This document shows positions 36,371 through 46,376 of a stretch of 53,797 bases of DNA, one piece after another. Both the position numbers and the translations under genes were made by a program. Numbering within the stretch: position 1 is the first letter of the stretch; every line of letters begins with the position of its first letter. The notes under the pieces were generated by a model. The model did not search any database. It was not told the DNA's origin and was given only the letters and a program-made list of their open reading frames with translations. Source of the DNA: Phycisphaerales bacterium (lineage in GTDB: Bacteria > Planctomycetota > Phycisphaerae > Phycisphaerales > UBA1924); contig CANHCQ010000025.1 of the NCBI GenBank assembly GCA_947459215.1, positions 1-53,797 on the forward strand, read 5' to 3'.

Positions 36371-36397
36371 CGCGCTCGTGCTTGGGGCACGAGCGCG
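36371..36397. terminator. 11-bp perfect hairpin
   Basis: CGCGCTCGTGC/GCACGAGCGCG with loop TTGGG. It adjoins the family B repeat and lacks a T tract; it may be part of that element's outer arm rather than a terminator. Confidence 0.4.
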
Positions 36398-36398
36398 T

Positions 36399-36513
36399 GA
36401 TGTCTCGATGTCGGATGTCGGATGTGGGATGTCGGATGGAGATGCATGAGCGCGAACCACACGCTGCCTGCCCTTCACGTCCGACATCCGACATCCCACA
36501 TCCGACATCCCGA
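36399..36513. repeat. Palindromic repeat, family B, copy 2
   Basis: Left arm of GATGTCGGA-type units (36399-36445) and right arm of TCCGACATC-type units (36476-36513) flank a ~30-base loop. The arms match those of the copy inside recG, 1.2 kb away. It ends about 30 bases before the AAA ATPase start. Confidence 0.88.
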
Positions 36514-36542
36514 GCGCCCTCGCGTCCCGAAGGAGACTCGTT

Positions 36543-37742
36543 ATGTCAACTCGTCCGCGTCTTGTTCTCCGCTGTGCCAAGAGTGTCCAGGGTTCGCCGG
36601 TGCGCTGGCTCTGGCCGGGGCGCATTCCCTCCGGCAAGCTCACGCTCATCGCCGGTGATCCGGGGCTGGGCAAGAGCCTCGTCTGCGCCGACATGGCCGC
36701 TCGCGTCTCCACCGGACGCGGCTGGCCCTGCACGAGCGATGCCGCTCGCGTCGTCCGCGAGCCGGGCATGGTCTGGATCCTCTCCTGCGAGGACGACGAG
36801 GCCGACACGCTGCGCCCACGCCTCGAAGCGGCGGGCGCCGACTGCGCCCGCGTCTACTTCCCCCAGGGCGTCAGCGGCGATGACAAGCACGTCCGCCCGC
36901 TCCGCCTCGACACCCACGTCGTCTGGCTCGAGGAGTTCGTGCAGACCACCGGCGGCGTGCCGCAGTTGATCGTGATCGATCCCATCACCGCGTATCTCGG
37001 ACAAGTAGACGCGCACAACCAGGCCGAGGTCCGCGGCATGCTTGCGCCGCTATGTGCCTTCGCCCAAAAGTACGGCGTGGCCATCGTCGGTGTCATCCAC
37101 CTCAACAAGCGCGAGGACGCCTCGGGCGTCTACCGCATCAGTGGCAGCCTGGCGTTCCCCGCCGCCGCTCGCGCGGTGTGGTGGGTCAAGTGCGACCCCG
37201 ATGATCCCAACTCCCGCGTCATGCTGCCGACGAAGTTCAATCTCGGCCCGCCGCCGTCGGGCTTGCGGATGACGATCCAGTCGGCCGCAGGCGTGGAACC
37301 CGGAGGACTCGGCGCGCCGCGGGTCTGCTGGGAGGAAGAGATCGCGCCGGACACCTTGCTCGCGCCCAGCACCCCCGAGTCACTCGGCGCGATCGACGAC
37401 GCCAAGGACTTCCTGCTCAGTGCGCTCGAAGACGGCCCACGCCCCGCGGCGGAGATCCTCGCGCTCGCCGACAGCCGCGGCATCAGCAAAGGCACGCTCT
37501 CGCGGGCACGCAGCGAGCTCAACATCATCACCAACCGCGTGCAGGGCCGCTGGCACATGCGCCTGCCCCCCACCATCCGCAAACGCGCGGGCCTGTGGGT
37601 GCAAGACGCCCCCACCCCCACCCCCACCCCCACCACCCCCACCCCCACCGGCCGCATCACCGAGCCCTGCGAGGTCGCCATCGAGAACCCATTCCCCGAT
37701 CCGCCCGCGGACGAGATCGTCACCGGCGCGGGAGCCGACTGA
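36543..37742 (+). CDS. AAA_25/RepA-like ATPase
   Basis: A 399-residue RecA-fold ATPase of the RepA/AAA_25 type. Walker A is AGDPGLGKSLV (about 38-48), followed by WILSCEDDEADT and a Walker B-like strand LIVIDPITAYL; VIHLNKREDASGVYRISGSL is the family's downstream loop. Family members act with primases or as phage and plasmid DNA-handling ATPases. Here no primase, integrase or replicon gene is adjacent, so the role is open. The C-terminal third has a winged-helix-like segment (SRGISKGTLSRARSEL). A CCCCCA repeat near 37607-37649 encodes a Pro-Thr run close to the C-terminus. ATG 36543 has AAGGAG upstream. Confidence 0.85.
   Translation: MSTRPRLVLRCAKSVQGSPVRWLWPGRIPSGKLTLIAGDPGLGKSLVCADMAARVSTGRGWPCTSDAARVVREPGMVWILSCEDDEADTLRPRLEAAGADCARVYFPQGVSGDDKHVRPLRLDTHVVWLEEFVQTTGGVPQLIVIDPITAYLGQVDAHNQAEVRGMLAPLCAFAQKYGVAIVGVIHLNKREDASGVYRISGSLAFPAAARAVWWVKCDPDDPNSRVMLPTKFNLGPPPSGLRMTIQSAAGVEPGGLGAPRVCWEEEIAPDTLLAPSTPESLGAIDDAKDFLLSALEDGPRPAAEILALADSRGISKGTLSRARSELNIITNRVQGRWHMRLPPTIRKRAGLWVQDAPTPTPTPTTPTPTGRITEPCEVAIENPFPDPPADEIVTGAGAD
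37607..37649 (+). repeat. CCCCCA microsatellite within the AAA ATPase gene
   Basis: Tandem CCCCCA units with one CCACCACCC interruption encode PTPTPTPTTPTPT. Slippage by one unit stays in frame, so length variation would be tolerated. Confidence 0.88.
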
Positions 37743-37772
37743 TCGGCCTCGGCTCTGATCCGGCATGCCTTC

Positions 37773-37808
37773 AAGGCCCCAACCCTCGTGCACGGGGGTT
37801 GGGGCCTT
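37773..37808. terminator. GGCCCC hairpin, family F, copy 3
   Basis: A near-perfect 18-bp stem with arms AAGGCCCCAACCCTCGTG and CACGGGGGTTGGGGCCTT, containing one G-T pair. It lies between the convergent AAA ATPase and DUF971 genes, a place where a bidirectional terminator is expected, although no T run follows. Confidence 0.7.
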
Positions 37809-37825
37809 CCTGCGTGACAAGGCAT

Positions 37826-38257
37826 TCAGCGCTTCCCGCTCAGCTCCGGATCGATGCTCCGCAGATAGACCCACGAGTAGATGCCCGTGTCGTGCCCGTC
37901 GCTGAACGTGATCTTGAGCGCGTAGTTGCCCACCAGTTCCGCCCCCGTCGCCGTCAGCGGCCCGCTCCCGCCCGTACCCGCCGGCAGCACGGTCAACGGG
38001 TTCTTCGCCATCTCCTCGCGGAGCTGCCTCATGTCCGCCGAAGGCGACATCCGCCGCAGGTACGTGATCGAGTAGTACGACGTCGTCCCGTCGGCCCATT
38101 CGATGGTCAGGCCTTTGTCCTTCTTGAGGTCCAGTTTGGCCGGTGGGTCCACGAACGGCGTCGGCAGCGGCAGCGGATCGCCATGCGAGGGGCCAGCCGG
38201 GCCCGCCGGTGGGTCGCGTTGTTCTGGGGCGTTGGATCGAGCGTCGGGCAAAGCCAT
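37826..38257 (-). CDS. DUF971 domain protein
   Basis: A 143-residue protein. Residues about 45-135 form a DUF971/GBBH-like N-terminal domain: LTIEWADGTTSYYSITYLRR near the start and NYALKITFSDGHDTGIYSW near the end are characteristic. Members often occur beside iron-sulfur or Mrp-type genes or within gamma-butyrobetaine hydroxylases; the stand-alone form has no firmly known activity. The N-terminal ~40 residues are Pro-rich and likely disordered. ATG 38257 was chosen since the upstream frame is low-complexity. It is divergent from the alpha/beta-hydrolase gene with about 80 bases between. Confidence 0.85.
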   Translation of the reverse strand: MALPDARSNAPEQRDPPAGPAGPSHGDPLPLPTPFVDPPAKLDLKKDKGLTIEWADGTTSYYSITYLRRMSPSADMRQLREEMAKNPLTVLPAGTGGSGPLTATGAELVGNYALKITFSDGHDTGIYSWVYLRSIDPELSGKR

Positions 38258-38339
38258 GCGATTCGCACGATAGCCCCGAACGCCCGCCCACGCCCGCGCG
38301 CTCCAGCAGTATCCTTTGCCGCACCTTCCGGAGCCCCCG

Positions 38340-39422
38340 ATGCACCCCCGCGCCCTCCTGGCATCCCTCGCCTCGCTCGCCGTCAGCCTCGGCGCCGCCG
38401 CCCAACCCCCATCCCAGCCGACATCACCGGCCGACCCCGCCGTGGCGGCCCGCCCCGCCCCGGCGTGGACCAAGTTTCCCAAGCCCAAGCCGGTGCCGAT
38501 CCAGGCGTCGATCGTCAAGGGGACCGGCCCGCTGCCCGTTGTCATCATCGGCGACCTCGGCCCCGAGCCCGTTGCCTACGACCGCTTCGCCCAGCGCCAC
38601 GCCGATCGCTTCACGACCCACATCCTGGCGCTGCCCGGGACCACCAAGGACACCAAGGGCCCGCAACTCCATCGCGGCGACGTGAACGACCCCGAGTGGC
38701 TCCTCAACGCCGTCACCGCCGTCGCCGCGTACATCCGCGACAACAAACTCGACAAGCCCGTCGTCCTCGGCCACGGCATCGGCGGCATGGCCGCGTACAT
38801 GCTCGCGGTCACCGAGCCCGATCTCGCCGGCTCGTACGTCGTCGTCAACATGCTCCCCGCCCGAGGCGTCGGCGGCCCGGGACGCATCCCCTCCCGCGAA
38901 GAACGCAACGGCGAGGTCGATCGCCTCGAACGCGCGGGGCTGATGGAACTCAAGCGGAACATCTGGCTCAATCAGGTGCGCGACAGCGTGCCCATCCAGT
39001 GCCGCGACTTCGCGTTCGCGGAAGAACTGGTGAATCAGTACTCGCGCGTGAACGTCGTCGCAATTCGCCGCTACCGCCTCGAGTCGCTCTACCTCGACCT
39101 CCGCGACGACCTGAACGCCGTGAAGACGCCGATGCTCGTGGTTGCCACGATCCCGGACTGGTCCGAGCGCCTCGACCGTCAGGTGCTCGCCGCCGCGTTC
39201 CAGAACGTCGGCTACAACCGCCCCAACGTCACCGTCGAAATCCTCGACAACATGCGCAGCTGGGGCATCATCGAAGAACCCGACCGCTTCGATCCGCCGC
39301 TGCTGAAGTTCCTGGGCTTGCCCGTGCCCGAGAAAGCACCGGAACACAAGCCCGAAGTACCCACCGAAAAGCCCACCGAGAAGCCCGCCGAGAAGCCCGC
39401 CGACAAAAAGGCCACGCCGTGA
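38340..39422 (+). CDS. Exported alpha/beta-hydrolase-fold protein lacking the nucleophilic serine
   Basis: A 360-residue exported protein: signal peptide (about 1-22), Pro-rich linker, alpha/beta-hydrolase fold (about 60-325), and a Lys/Pro/Glu-rich tail. The expected nucleophile elbow G-x-S-x-G appears as VVLGHGIGGMAAYML, where Gly replaces Ser. A catalytic Ser hydrolase mechanism is therefore unlikely unless the nucleophile lies elsewhere. Topology is otherwise family-like, with DKPVVLGHGIGG after the helix AVTAVAAYIRDN. It could be a binding protein or pseudoenzyme. ATG 38340 has GGAG upstream. The stop overlaps the pyrF GTG start. Confidence 0.8.
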   Translation: MHPRALLASLASLAVSLGAAAQPPSQPTSPADPAVAARPAPAWTKFPKPKPVPIQASIVKGTGPLPVVIIGDLGPEPVAYDRFAQRHADRFTTHILALPGTTKDTKGPQLHRGDVNDPEWLLNAVTAVAAYIRDNKLDKPVVLGHGIGGMAAYMLAVTEPDLAGSYVVVNMLPARGVGGPGRIPSREERNGEVDRLERAGLMELKRNIWLNQVRDSVPIQCRDFAFAEELVNQYSRVNVVAIRRYRLESLYLDLRDDLNAVKTPMLVVATIPDWSERLDRQVLAAAFQNVGYNRPNVTVEILDNMRSWGIIEEPDRFDPPLLKFLGLPVPEKAPEHKPEVPTEKPTEKPAEKPADKKATP

Positions 39423-40318
39423 CCGCAGCCCCCACCGCCCCCACCGCCCCCACTTCACCCACGGCTTCCCTGCAGGCCGACGCCCTCGTCGCCGCCATCG
39501 CCGCCAAGGGCTCACCGGTCTGCGTGGGGCTTGATCCCACGCTCGAGCAGATGCCCGCCGCGGTACGCCGCGACGATCCCTGCGCGTCCATCGAGCTCTT
39601 CACCCGCGGCGTGCTCGACGCCGTCGCGCCCGCCGTCCCCGCGGTGAAGTTCCAATCCGCGTGCTTCGAGCGTTTCGGCTGGCGGGGCGTGCGCGTCCTC
39701 GAAGCCTGCATCAACCAGGCCCGCGGCCTCGGCCTCGTCGTCGTCCTCGACTTCAAACGCGGCGACATCGGCATCAGCAGCAGCCACTACGCCGCCGCCG
39801 CCGCCAGCGCGGGCGCTCACTTCGTCACCGTCAGCGGCTACCTCGGCCTCAGCGGCGTCGAGCCCTTCCTCGCCGCCGGTCTGGGTGCGTTCGTCCTCGT
39901 CCGCACCAGCAACCCCGACAGCAGCGCCGTGCAGAGCGAGAAACTCGCCACCGGCCCCACCGTCGCCGAACACATGGCCGCACTGGTGAAGAACCTCGGC
40001 GAGAAGCACCGCGGCACCAGCGGACTTTCCGCCGTCGGCGCCGTCGTCGGTGCCACCCAATCCCGCGAAGCCGGCGCGCTGCGCGCACATATGCCCGATC
40101 AGATCTTTCTCATCCCCGGCTACGGCGCCCAGGGCGGCACCGCCGAGGACATCCGCATCATGCGCCGCGCATCGCAGCCACCGGAAAAGTCCGGCGTGCT
40201 GGTCACCGCCAGCCGCAGCGTGATCTACGCCAAGGCGAACGAAGGCCAGCACTGGCTCGAAGCCGTGGGCACCGCGGCGAAGAACCTGGCACACGAGATT
40301 CGGGACGTGGTTGCGTGA
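39419..40318 (+). CDS. pyrF: Orotidine 5'-phosphate decarboxylase PyrF (type 2)
   Basis: PyrF decarboxylates OMP to UMP in pyrimidine synthesis. The 299-residue protein matches the longer type-2 subfamily: SPVCVGLDPTLEQMP, VKFQSACFERFGW, VVLDFKRGDIGISSSHYAA and IPGYGAQGGTAEDIR, with Asp/Lys of DFKRGD as active-site residues. The GTG start overlaps the previous stop by four bases. The first ~18 residues (TAAPTAPTAPTSPTAS) come from a CCCCCACCG-type tandem repeat and are not part of the fold. It sits directly before the pyrimidine-degradation genes, which is an uncommon pairing of synthesis and breakdown. Confidence 0.93.
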   Translation: MTAAPTAPTAPTSPTASLQADALVAAIAAKGSPVCVGLDPTLEQMPAAVRRDDPCASIELFTRGVLDAVAPAVPAVKFQSACFERFGWRGVRVLEACINQARGLGLVVVLDFKRGDIGISSSHYAAAAASAGAHFVTVSGYLGLSGVEPFLAAGLGAFVLVRTSNPDSSAVQSEKLATGPTVAEHMAALVKNLGEKHRGTSGLSAVGAVVGATQSREAGALRAHMPDQIFLIPGYGAQGGTAEDIRIMRRASQPPEKSGVLVTASRSVIYAKANEGQHWLEAVGTAAKNLAHEIRDVVA

Positions 40319-40321
40319 TCG

Positions 40322-40475
40322 GCGCGCCTCCTCTCCCCGCAAGCGGGGAGAGGACGACTCGATGCGAAGCGTCGAGTCAGGTGAGGGGACTGCGCGTCGC
40401 TCAACGAAACAACGTCCGAATACCTCTCGCCCCTACTCGGTCTCGCCGAGTCTCGACCTCCGTGGGCCGGGGCGA
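40322..40475. repeat. Dispersed palindromic element, family A, copy 5 (diverged)
   Basis: The first module CTCTCCCCGC/GCGGGGAGAG is intact. The second is replaced by a related stem GACTCGA/TCGAGTC before the shared CAGGTGAGGGGA, and the last third (TCGGTCTCGCCGAG, TCTCGACC) is decayed. It lies in the pyrF-preT spacer in the same orientation as the copy at 18150. Confidence 0.75.
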
Positions 40476-40581
40476 CCCCGCCCAAACCAAACTCAGACAA
40501 CCCCCTCGCATTTCCCCGTGCTGTGTGTTAAGCTGCGGATTGCTCGCCGCCCCCTACCCGCCGCGAGAGCGTGGAGTGCCC

Positions 40582-41946
40582 ATGTCCGCTTCGCTACCAC
40601 CTTCGCTACCACCTTCGCTACCGCCCTCGCTACCGGCCGATCGCTCCGAGGCCGCGTTCACCGACTACAAGCTCCCGCTCGCCCGCGAGCACGCGATCGC
40701 CGAGGCCAACCGCTGCCTCTTCTGTACCGACGCCCCCTGCGTCAACGCCTGCCCCACGCGGATCGACATCCCCCAGTTCATCCGCAAGATCTCGACCGAC
40801 AACGTCAAGGGCTCGGCCAAGACCATCTTCGAGGCCAACATCCTCGGCATGTCGTGCGCCCGCGTCTGCCCCGTCGAGGTCCTCTGCGTCGGTGCCTGTG
40901 TCTACAACAACATGGACAGCCCGCCGATCCAGATCGGCAAGCTGCAGCGCTACGCCACCGATGCCGCGTTCGAGAAAGACTGGCGCTTCTTCGAGGCCGG
41001 TCCCGACACCGGCAAGTCCGTCGCGCTGATCGGCGGCGGCCCCGCCAGCCTCGCCGCCGCCCACGAGCTCCGCCGCTTCGGCCACCGCTGCACCATCTTC
41101 GAGAAGCGTGCCATCCTCGGCGGCCTCAACACCACCGGCGTCGCGCCGTACAAGATGCGGGCCGATCAATCACTCCGCGAAGTCGATTGGATCCTCTCCA
41201 TCGGCGGCATCGATCTGCAGCTGAACACGTCGATCGGCGAGCAGATCGCGCTCGCCGACCTCGAGTCGACGTTCGACGCGGTCTTCGTCGGCGCGGGCCT
41301 GGGCGCTGACTCCGCGCTCAACATCCCCGGCGAGTCGCTCCCCGGCGTCGTCGGCGCGGTGCAGTGGATCGAGCACATCAAGCGGGCCAAGGCCACCCTC
41401 GACGGCGTCTCCCGCTGCGTCGTCGTCGGCGGCGGCAACACCGCCATCGACGCCGTGCGACAAGCGATCGGCCTGGGCATCCCCCGCGTCACCATGCTCT
41501 ACCGAGGCAGCGAAGCGGGCATGTCCGGCTACCAGCACGAGTGGGACGCCGCCAAGCAGCACGGCGCGATCGGTGAGTGGAAGGCGCTGCCGGTGGCCTT
41601 TGAAGGTTCCGGCCCCTCTGATACAAGCAAAGTCCAGCGCATCCGCTGCCAACGCCTCGACGATGCGAAGAAGCCCATCGCCAACTCCGACTTCACCGTC
41701 GACGCCGATCTCGTGCTCGTCGCCATCGGCCAGAGCAAGCTGGGCCAGATGCTCGGCTCGCTCAGCGGCATCACCATCGACAAGGGCCGCGTGGTCACCG
41801 ATGCCACCGGCTACACCGGCCGCACCAAGTGGTACGCGGGCGGCGACTGCACCAATGGCGGCAAGGAAGTCGTGAACGCGGCAGCCGAGGGCAAAGCCGC
41901 GGCACACGCGATGCACGACTTCTTGATGACCACCAAGCGCACGTGA
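40582..41946 (+). CDS. preT: NAD-dependent dihydropyrimidine dehydrogenase subunit PreT
   Basis: PreT is the flavin/iron-sulfur subunit that passes electrons from NAD(P)H to PreA for reduction of uracil or thymine. The 454-residue GltD-like protein has N-terminal Fe-S cysteines (RCLFCTDAPCVNACP and MSCARVCPVEVLCVGAC), an FAD-binding GGGPASLAAA near residue 151, an NAD-binding VVVGGGNTAIDAV and the closing FAD segment WYAGGDC. ATG 40582 is followed by four 12-base repeats encoding SLPP units (40591-40638), which add a short disordered leader. It is the first gene of the six-gene pyrimidine breakdown run. Confidence 0.93.
   Translation: MSASLPPSLPPSLPPSLPADRSEAAFTDYKLPLAREHAIAEANRCLFCTDAPCVNACPTRIDIPQFIRKISTDNVKGSAKTIFEANILGMSCARVCPVEVLCVGACVYNNMDSPPIQIGKLQRYATDAAFEKDWRFFEAGPDTGKSVALIGGGPASLAAAHELRRFGHRCTIFEKRAILGGLNTTGVAPYKMRADQSLREVDWILSIGGIDLQLNTSIGEQIALADLESTFDAVFVGAGLGADSALNIPGESLPGVVGAVQWIEHIKRAKATLDGVSRCVVVGGGNTAIDAVRQAIGLGIPRVTMLYRGSEAGMSGYQHEWDAAKQHGAIGEWKALPVAFEGSGPSDTSKVQRIRCQRLDDAKKPIANSDFTVDADLVLVAIGQSKLGQMLGSLSGITIDKGRVVTDATGYTGRTKWYAGGDCTNGGKEVVNAAAEGKAAAHAMHDFLMTTKRT
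40591..40638 (+). repeat. Four 12-base tandem repeats in the preT start region
   Basis: Units TCGCTACCACCT twice, then TCGCTACCGCCC and TCGCTACCGGCC, encode SLPP/SLPA in frame. Unit number can vary without a frameshift. Confidence 0.92.
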
Positions 41947-41947
41947 A

Positions 41948-42114
41948 GAAGAGAAGGCATTGCACCGCGGAGGACGCGGAGATCGCAGAGAAGAGATGGA
42001 AGAGATTCGATTCAATTCCCTGAAGCCAAACGCCTCGTGCGTGATCGACACCCTGTCCCTGTCTTCCTCCGCGCTCTCCGCGCCCTCCGCGGTGAAACGG
42101 CCTTTGCTTCTTCC
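41948..42114. repeat. Intergenic palindrome, family C, copy 1 (preT-preA gap)
   Basis: Left arm (41948-41995) contains AGAAGGCATTGCACCGCGG and AGGACGCGGAGA; the right arm (42062-42114) is its imperfect reverse complement, including CCTCCGCGGTGAAACGGCC. About 65 bases of unrelated sequence separate them. It nearly fills the 191-base gap. Confidence 0.9.
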
Positions 42115-42137
42115 CAGCCTCGCGAGAGGAGCCCGCC

Positions 42138-43439
42138 ATGGCTGATCGCGACATCAACACCTCCACCAAGCCCGACCTCCGCGTCAACTGCGGCGGCATC
42201 AACGCCCCCAACCCCTTCTGGCTCGCCTCCGCCCCGCCCGCCAACTCCGGCCTGCAGGTCCAGCGAGCCTTCGAGGCAGGCTGGGGCGGCGCCGTCTGGA
42301 AGACCCTCGGCACACCCATCCAGAACGTGTCGAGCCGCTTCGGTGGGCACACCATCCGCGGCGTGCAGGGCGCGGGCTTCAACAACATCGAGCTCATCAC
42401 CGACCGCCCCCTCGAAACCAACTTCCGCGAGATCGCCGAAACCAAACGCCTCTTCCCCAAGCACGCCATGGTCGTCTCGCTCATGGTCGAGACCCGCCAG
42501 GAATGGCAGGACATCATCAAGCGCAGCATCGACGCCGGCGCCGATGGCCTCGAGCTCAACTTCGGCTGCCCCCACGGCATGTGCGAACGCGGCATGGGCT
42601 CTGCCGTTGGGCAGGAACCCAAGATCAATCAGGAAATCACGTCCTGGGCCGTCGAGTACTCGACCGTCCCCGTGCTCGTGAAGCTCACGCCCAACGTCTC
42701 CAACATCATCCCCCACGGCATCGCCGCCAAACGCGGCGGGGCCCATGGGGTGTCGCTCATCAACACCATCAAGAGCATCATCGGCGTCGACATCGACCGC
42801 TTCGTCCCCGAACCCCGCGTCGGCGGCCTCTCCACCAACGGCGGTTACTGCGGCTCCGCCGTCAAGCCCATCGCGCTGCACATGGTCGCCGCCCTCGCTC
42901 GCGAGAAGGAGTTCGGCCTCCCCATCAGCGGCATCGGCGGCATCACCAACTGGCGCGACGCCGTCGAGTTCATCCTCCTCGGCTCCTCGTCGGTTCAGGT
43001 CTGCACCGAGGTCATGCTCAAGGGCTACCGCATCGTCGAAGACATGATCGACGGCCTCGAGAACTACATGCAGGAGAAGGGCTTCGCCACCATCGACCAG
43101 ATGGTCGGCAAGGCCATCCCCGCCTTCAGCGAATGGGGCGACCTCGACCTCAACTACGAAACCGTCGCCAAGATCGACGCGAGCAAGTGCATCGGCTGCC
43201 AGGTCTGCGTCGCCGCGTGCCACGACGGGGCGCACCAGTGCATCCATCCGACCACCAACGGCACCCGCGTGCCCATCGTCGACGAGTCCGAGTGCGTCGG
43301 CTGCAACCTCTGCCAGATCGTCTGCCCCGTCCCCGGCTGCATCACCATGCAGCCCGTCACCAACGGCTACCAACCCGCCACCTGGAACCAGCACGTCCAC
43401 GACGGCAAGTCGCTGCGACCGAAGAAGGGTGCGCACTAG
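42138..43439 (+). CDS. preA: NAD-dependent dihydropyrimidine dehydrogenase subunit PreA
   Basis: PreA reduces uracil and thymine to the 5,6-dihydro forms using FMN. Residues 1-330 form a dihydroorotate-dehydrogenase-like barrel (NPFWLASAPPANSGLQVQRA, ADGLELNFGCPHG with the active-site Cys region, GIGGITNWRDAVEFILLG). The C-terminal part is a two-cluster ferredoxin domain: CIGCQVCVAACHDGAHQC (about 351-368) and CVGCNLCQIVCPVPGC (about 386-401). At 433 residues it has normal length. It pairs with PreT upstream. Palindromic repeats flank it on both sides. Confidence 0.95.
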   Translation: MADRDINTSTKPDLRVNCGGINAPNPFWLASAPPANSGLQVQRAFEAGWGGAVWKTLGTPIQNVSSRFGGHTIRGVQGAGFNNIELITDRPLETNFREIAETKRLFPKHAMVVSLMVETRQEWQDIIKRSIDAGADGLELNFGCPHGMCERGMGSAVGQEPKINQEITSWAVEYSTVPVLVKLTPNVSNIIPHGIAAKRGGAHGVSLINTIKSIIGVDIDRFVPEPRVGGLSTNGGYCGSAVKPIALHMVAALAREKEFGLPISGIGGITNWRDAVEFILLGSSSVQVCTEVMLKGYRIVEDMIDGLENYMQEKGFATIDQMVGKAIPAFSEWGDLDLNYETVAKIDASKCIGCQVCVAACHDGAHQCIHPTTNGTRVPIVDESECVGCNLCQIVCPVPGCITMQPVTNGYQPATWNQHVHDGKSLRPKKGAH

Positions 43440-43456
43440 ATTCTCAGGTCTCATGA

Positions 43457-43675
43457 TCAAGACATTCACCACGGAGGCACAGAGACACAGAGAAAGACAA
43501 TCAACTCAAAGATCTCGAAGGACTCGAAGCGGTGGAGCAGAAGTCCATCAGAGTCCTGAGTGCTTTGCCTCTTCCTTGCTTCGACCTTCGAGTTCTTGGA
43601 GCCCTTTGAGTTGAAATGCCTTGACCAGAAGTTCTGCCTCTGTGCCTCTGTGTCTCTGTGGTGAACCGTCTTGAA
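43457..43675. repeat. Intergenic nested palindrome, family C, copy 2 (preA to beta-ureidopropionase gap)
   Basis: Outer arms TTCACCACGGAGGCACAGAG and CTCTGTGTCTCTGTGGTGAA; inner arms TCAACTCAAAGATCTCGAAG and CTTTGAGTTGA-type sequence. Together they make a nested palindrome of about 218 bases with a short centre. This copy has CACAGAG in place of the CGCGGAG units of the other copies. Confidence 0.9.
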
Positions 43676-43696
43676 CAGCATCGAAGAAAGGCCCCC

Positions 43697-46191
<2,495 letters not shown>

Positions 46192-46193
<2 letters not shown>

Positions 46194-46338
46194 GGCACTT
46201 CACCGCGGAGGACGCAGAGGACGCGGAGAAAAGAAAAGAGAAAAGACAGAAGAGAATCAGATGAGAAGACACAGATCCTGTGGCTCGAACCAATTGCCTC
46301 TCTCCGCGTTCTCCGCGTCCTCTGCGGTGAATTGCCTT
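46192..46338. repeat. Intergenic palindrome, family C, copy 4 (dihydropyrimidinase-mmsA gap)
   Basis: Left arm starts AAGGCACTTCACCGCGGAGG at the dihydropyrimidinase stop; the right arm ends CTGCGGTGAATTGCCTT. About 38 bases pair on each side with only a few mismatches, separated by a 70-base purine-rich centre. This is the cleanest copy of the family. Confidence 0.92.
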
Positions 46339-46376
46339 GGCCAAAACTCGCATTCGTCTCGTATGGAAAGCAACTC

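Larger units (their letters stand above)
35931..36542. other. 612-base gene-free region rich in repeats between recG and the AAA ATPase
   Basis: No coding frame is supported. In order it holds a CCCACA microsatellite, a family F hairpin, a long perfect palindrome with a second 12-base copy of its core, an 11-bp hairpin (36371-36397) and a family B palindrome. The density of structure here is the highest in the window relative to length. Confidence 0.75.

Noticed and set aside
36543..37742. AAA_25 ATPase as evidence for an integrated plasmid or prophage
   Set aside because: No integrase, primase, capsid, partition or attachment sequence was found around it; surrounding genes are chromosomal housekeeping genes.
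9391..40475. Family A repeats considered as a CRISPR array or integron attachment sites
   Set aside because: Copies are kilobases apart, not regularly spaced, and no cas, integrase or cassette arrangement is present.
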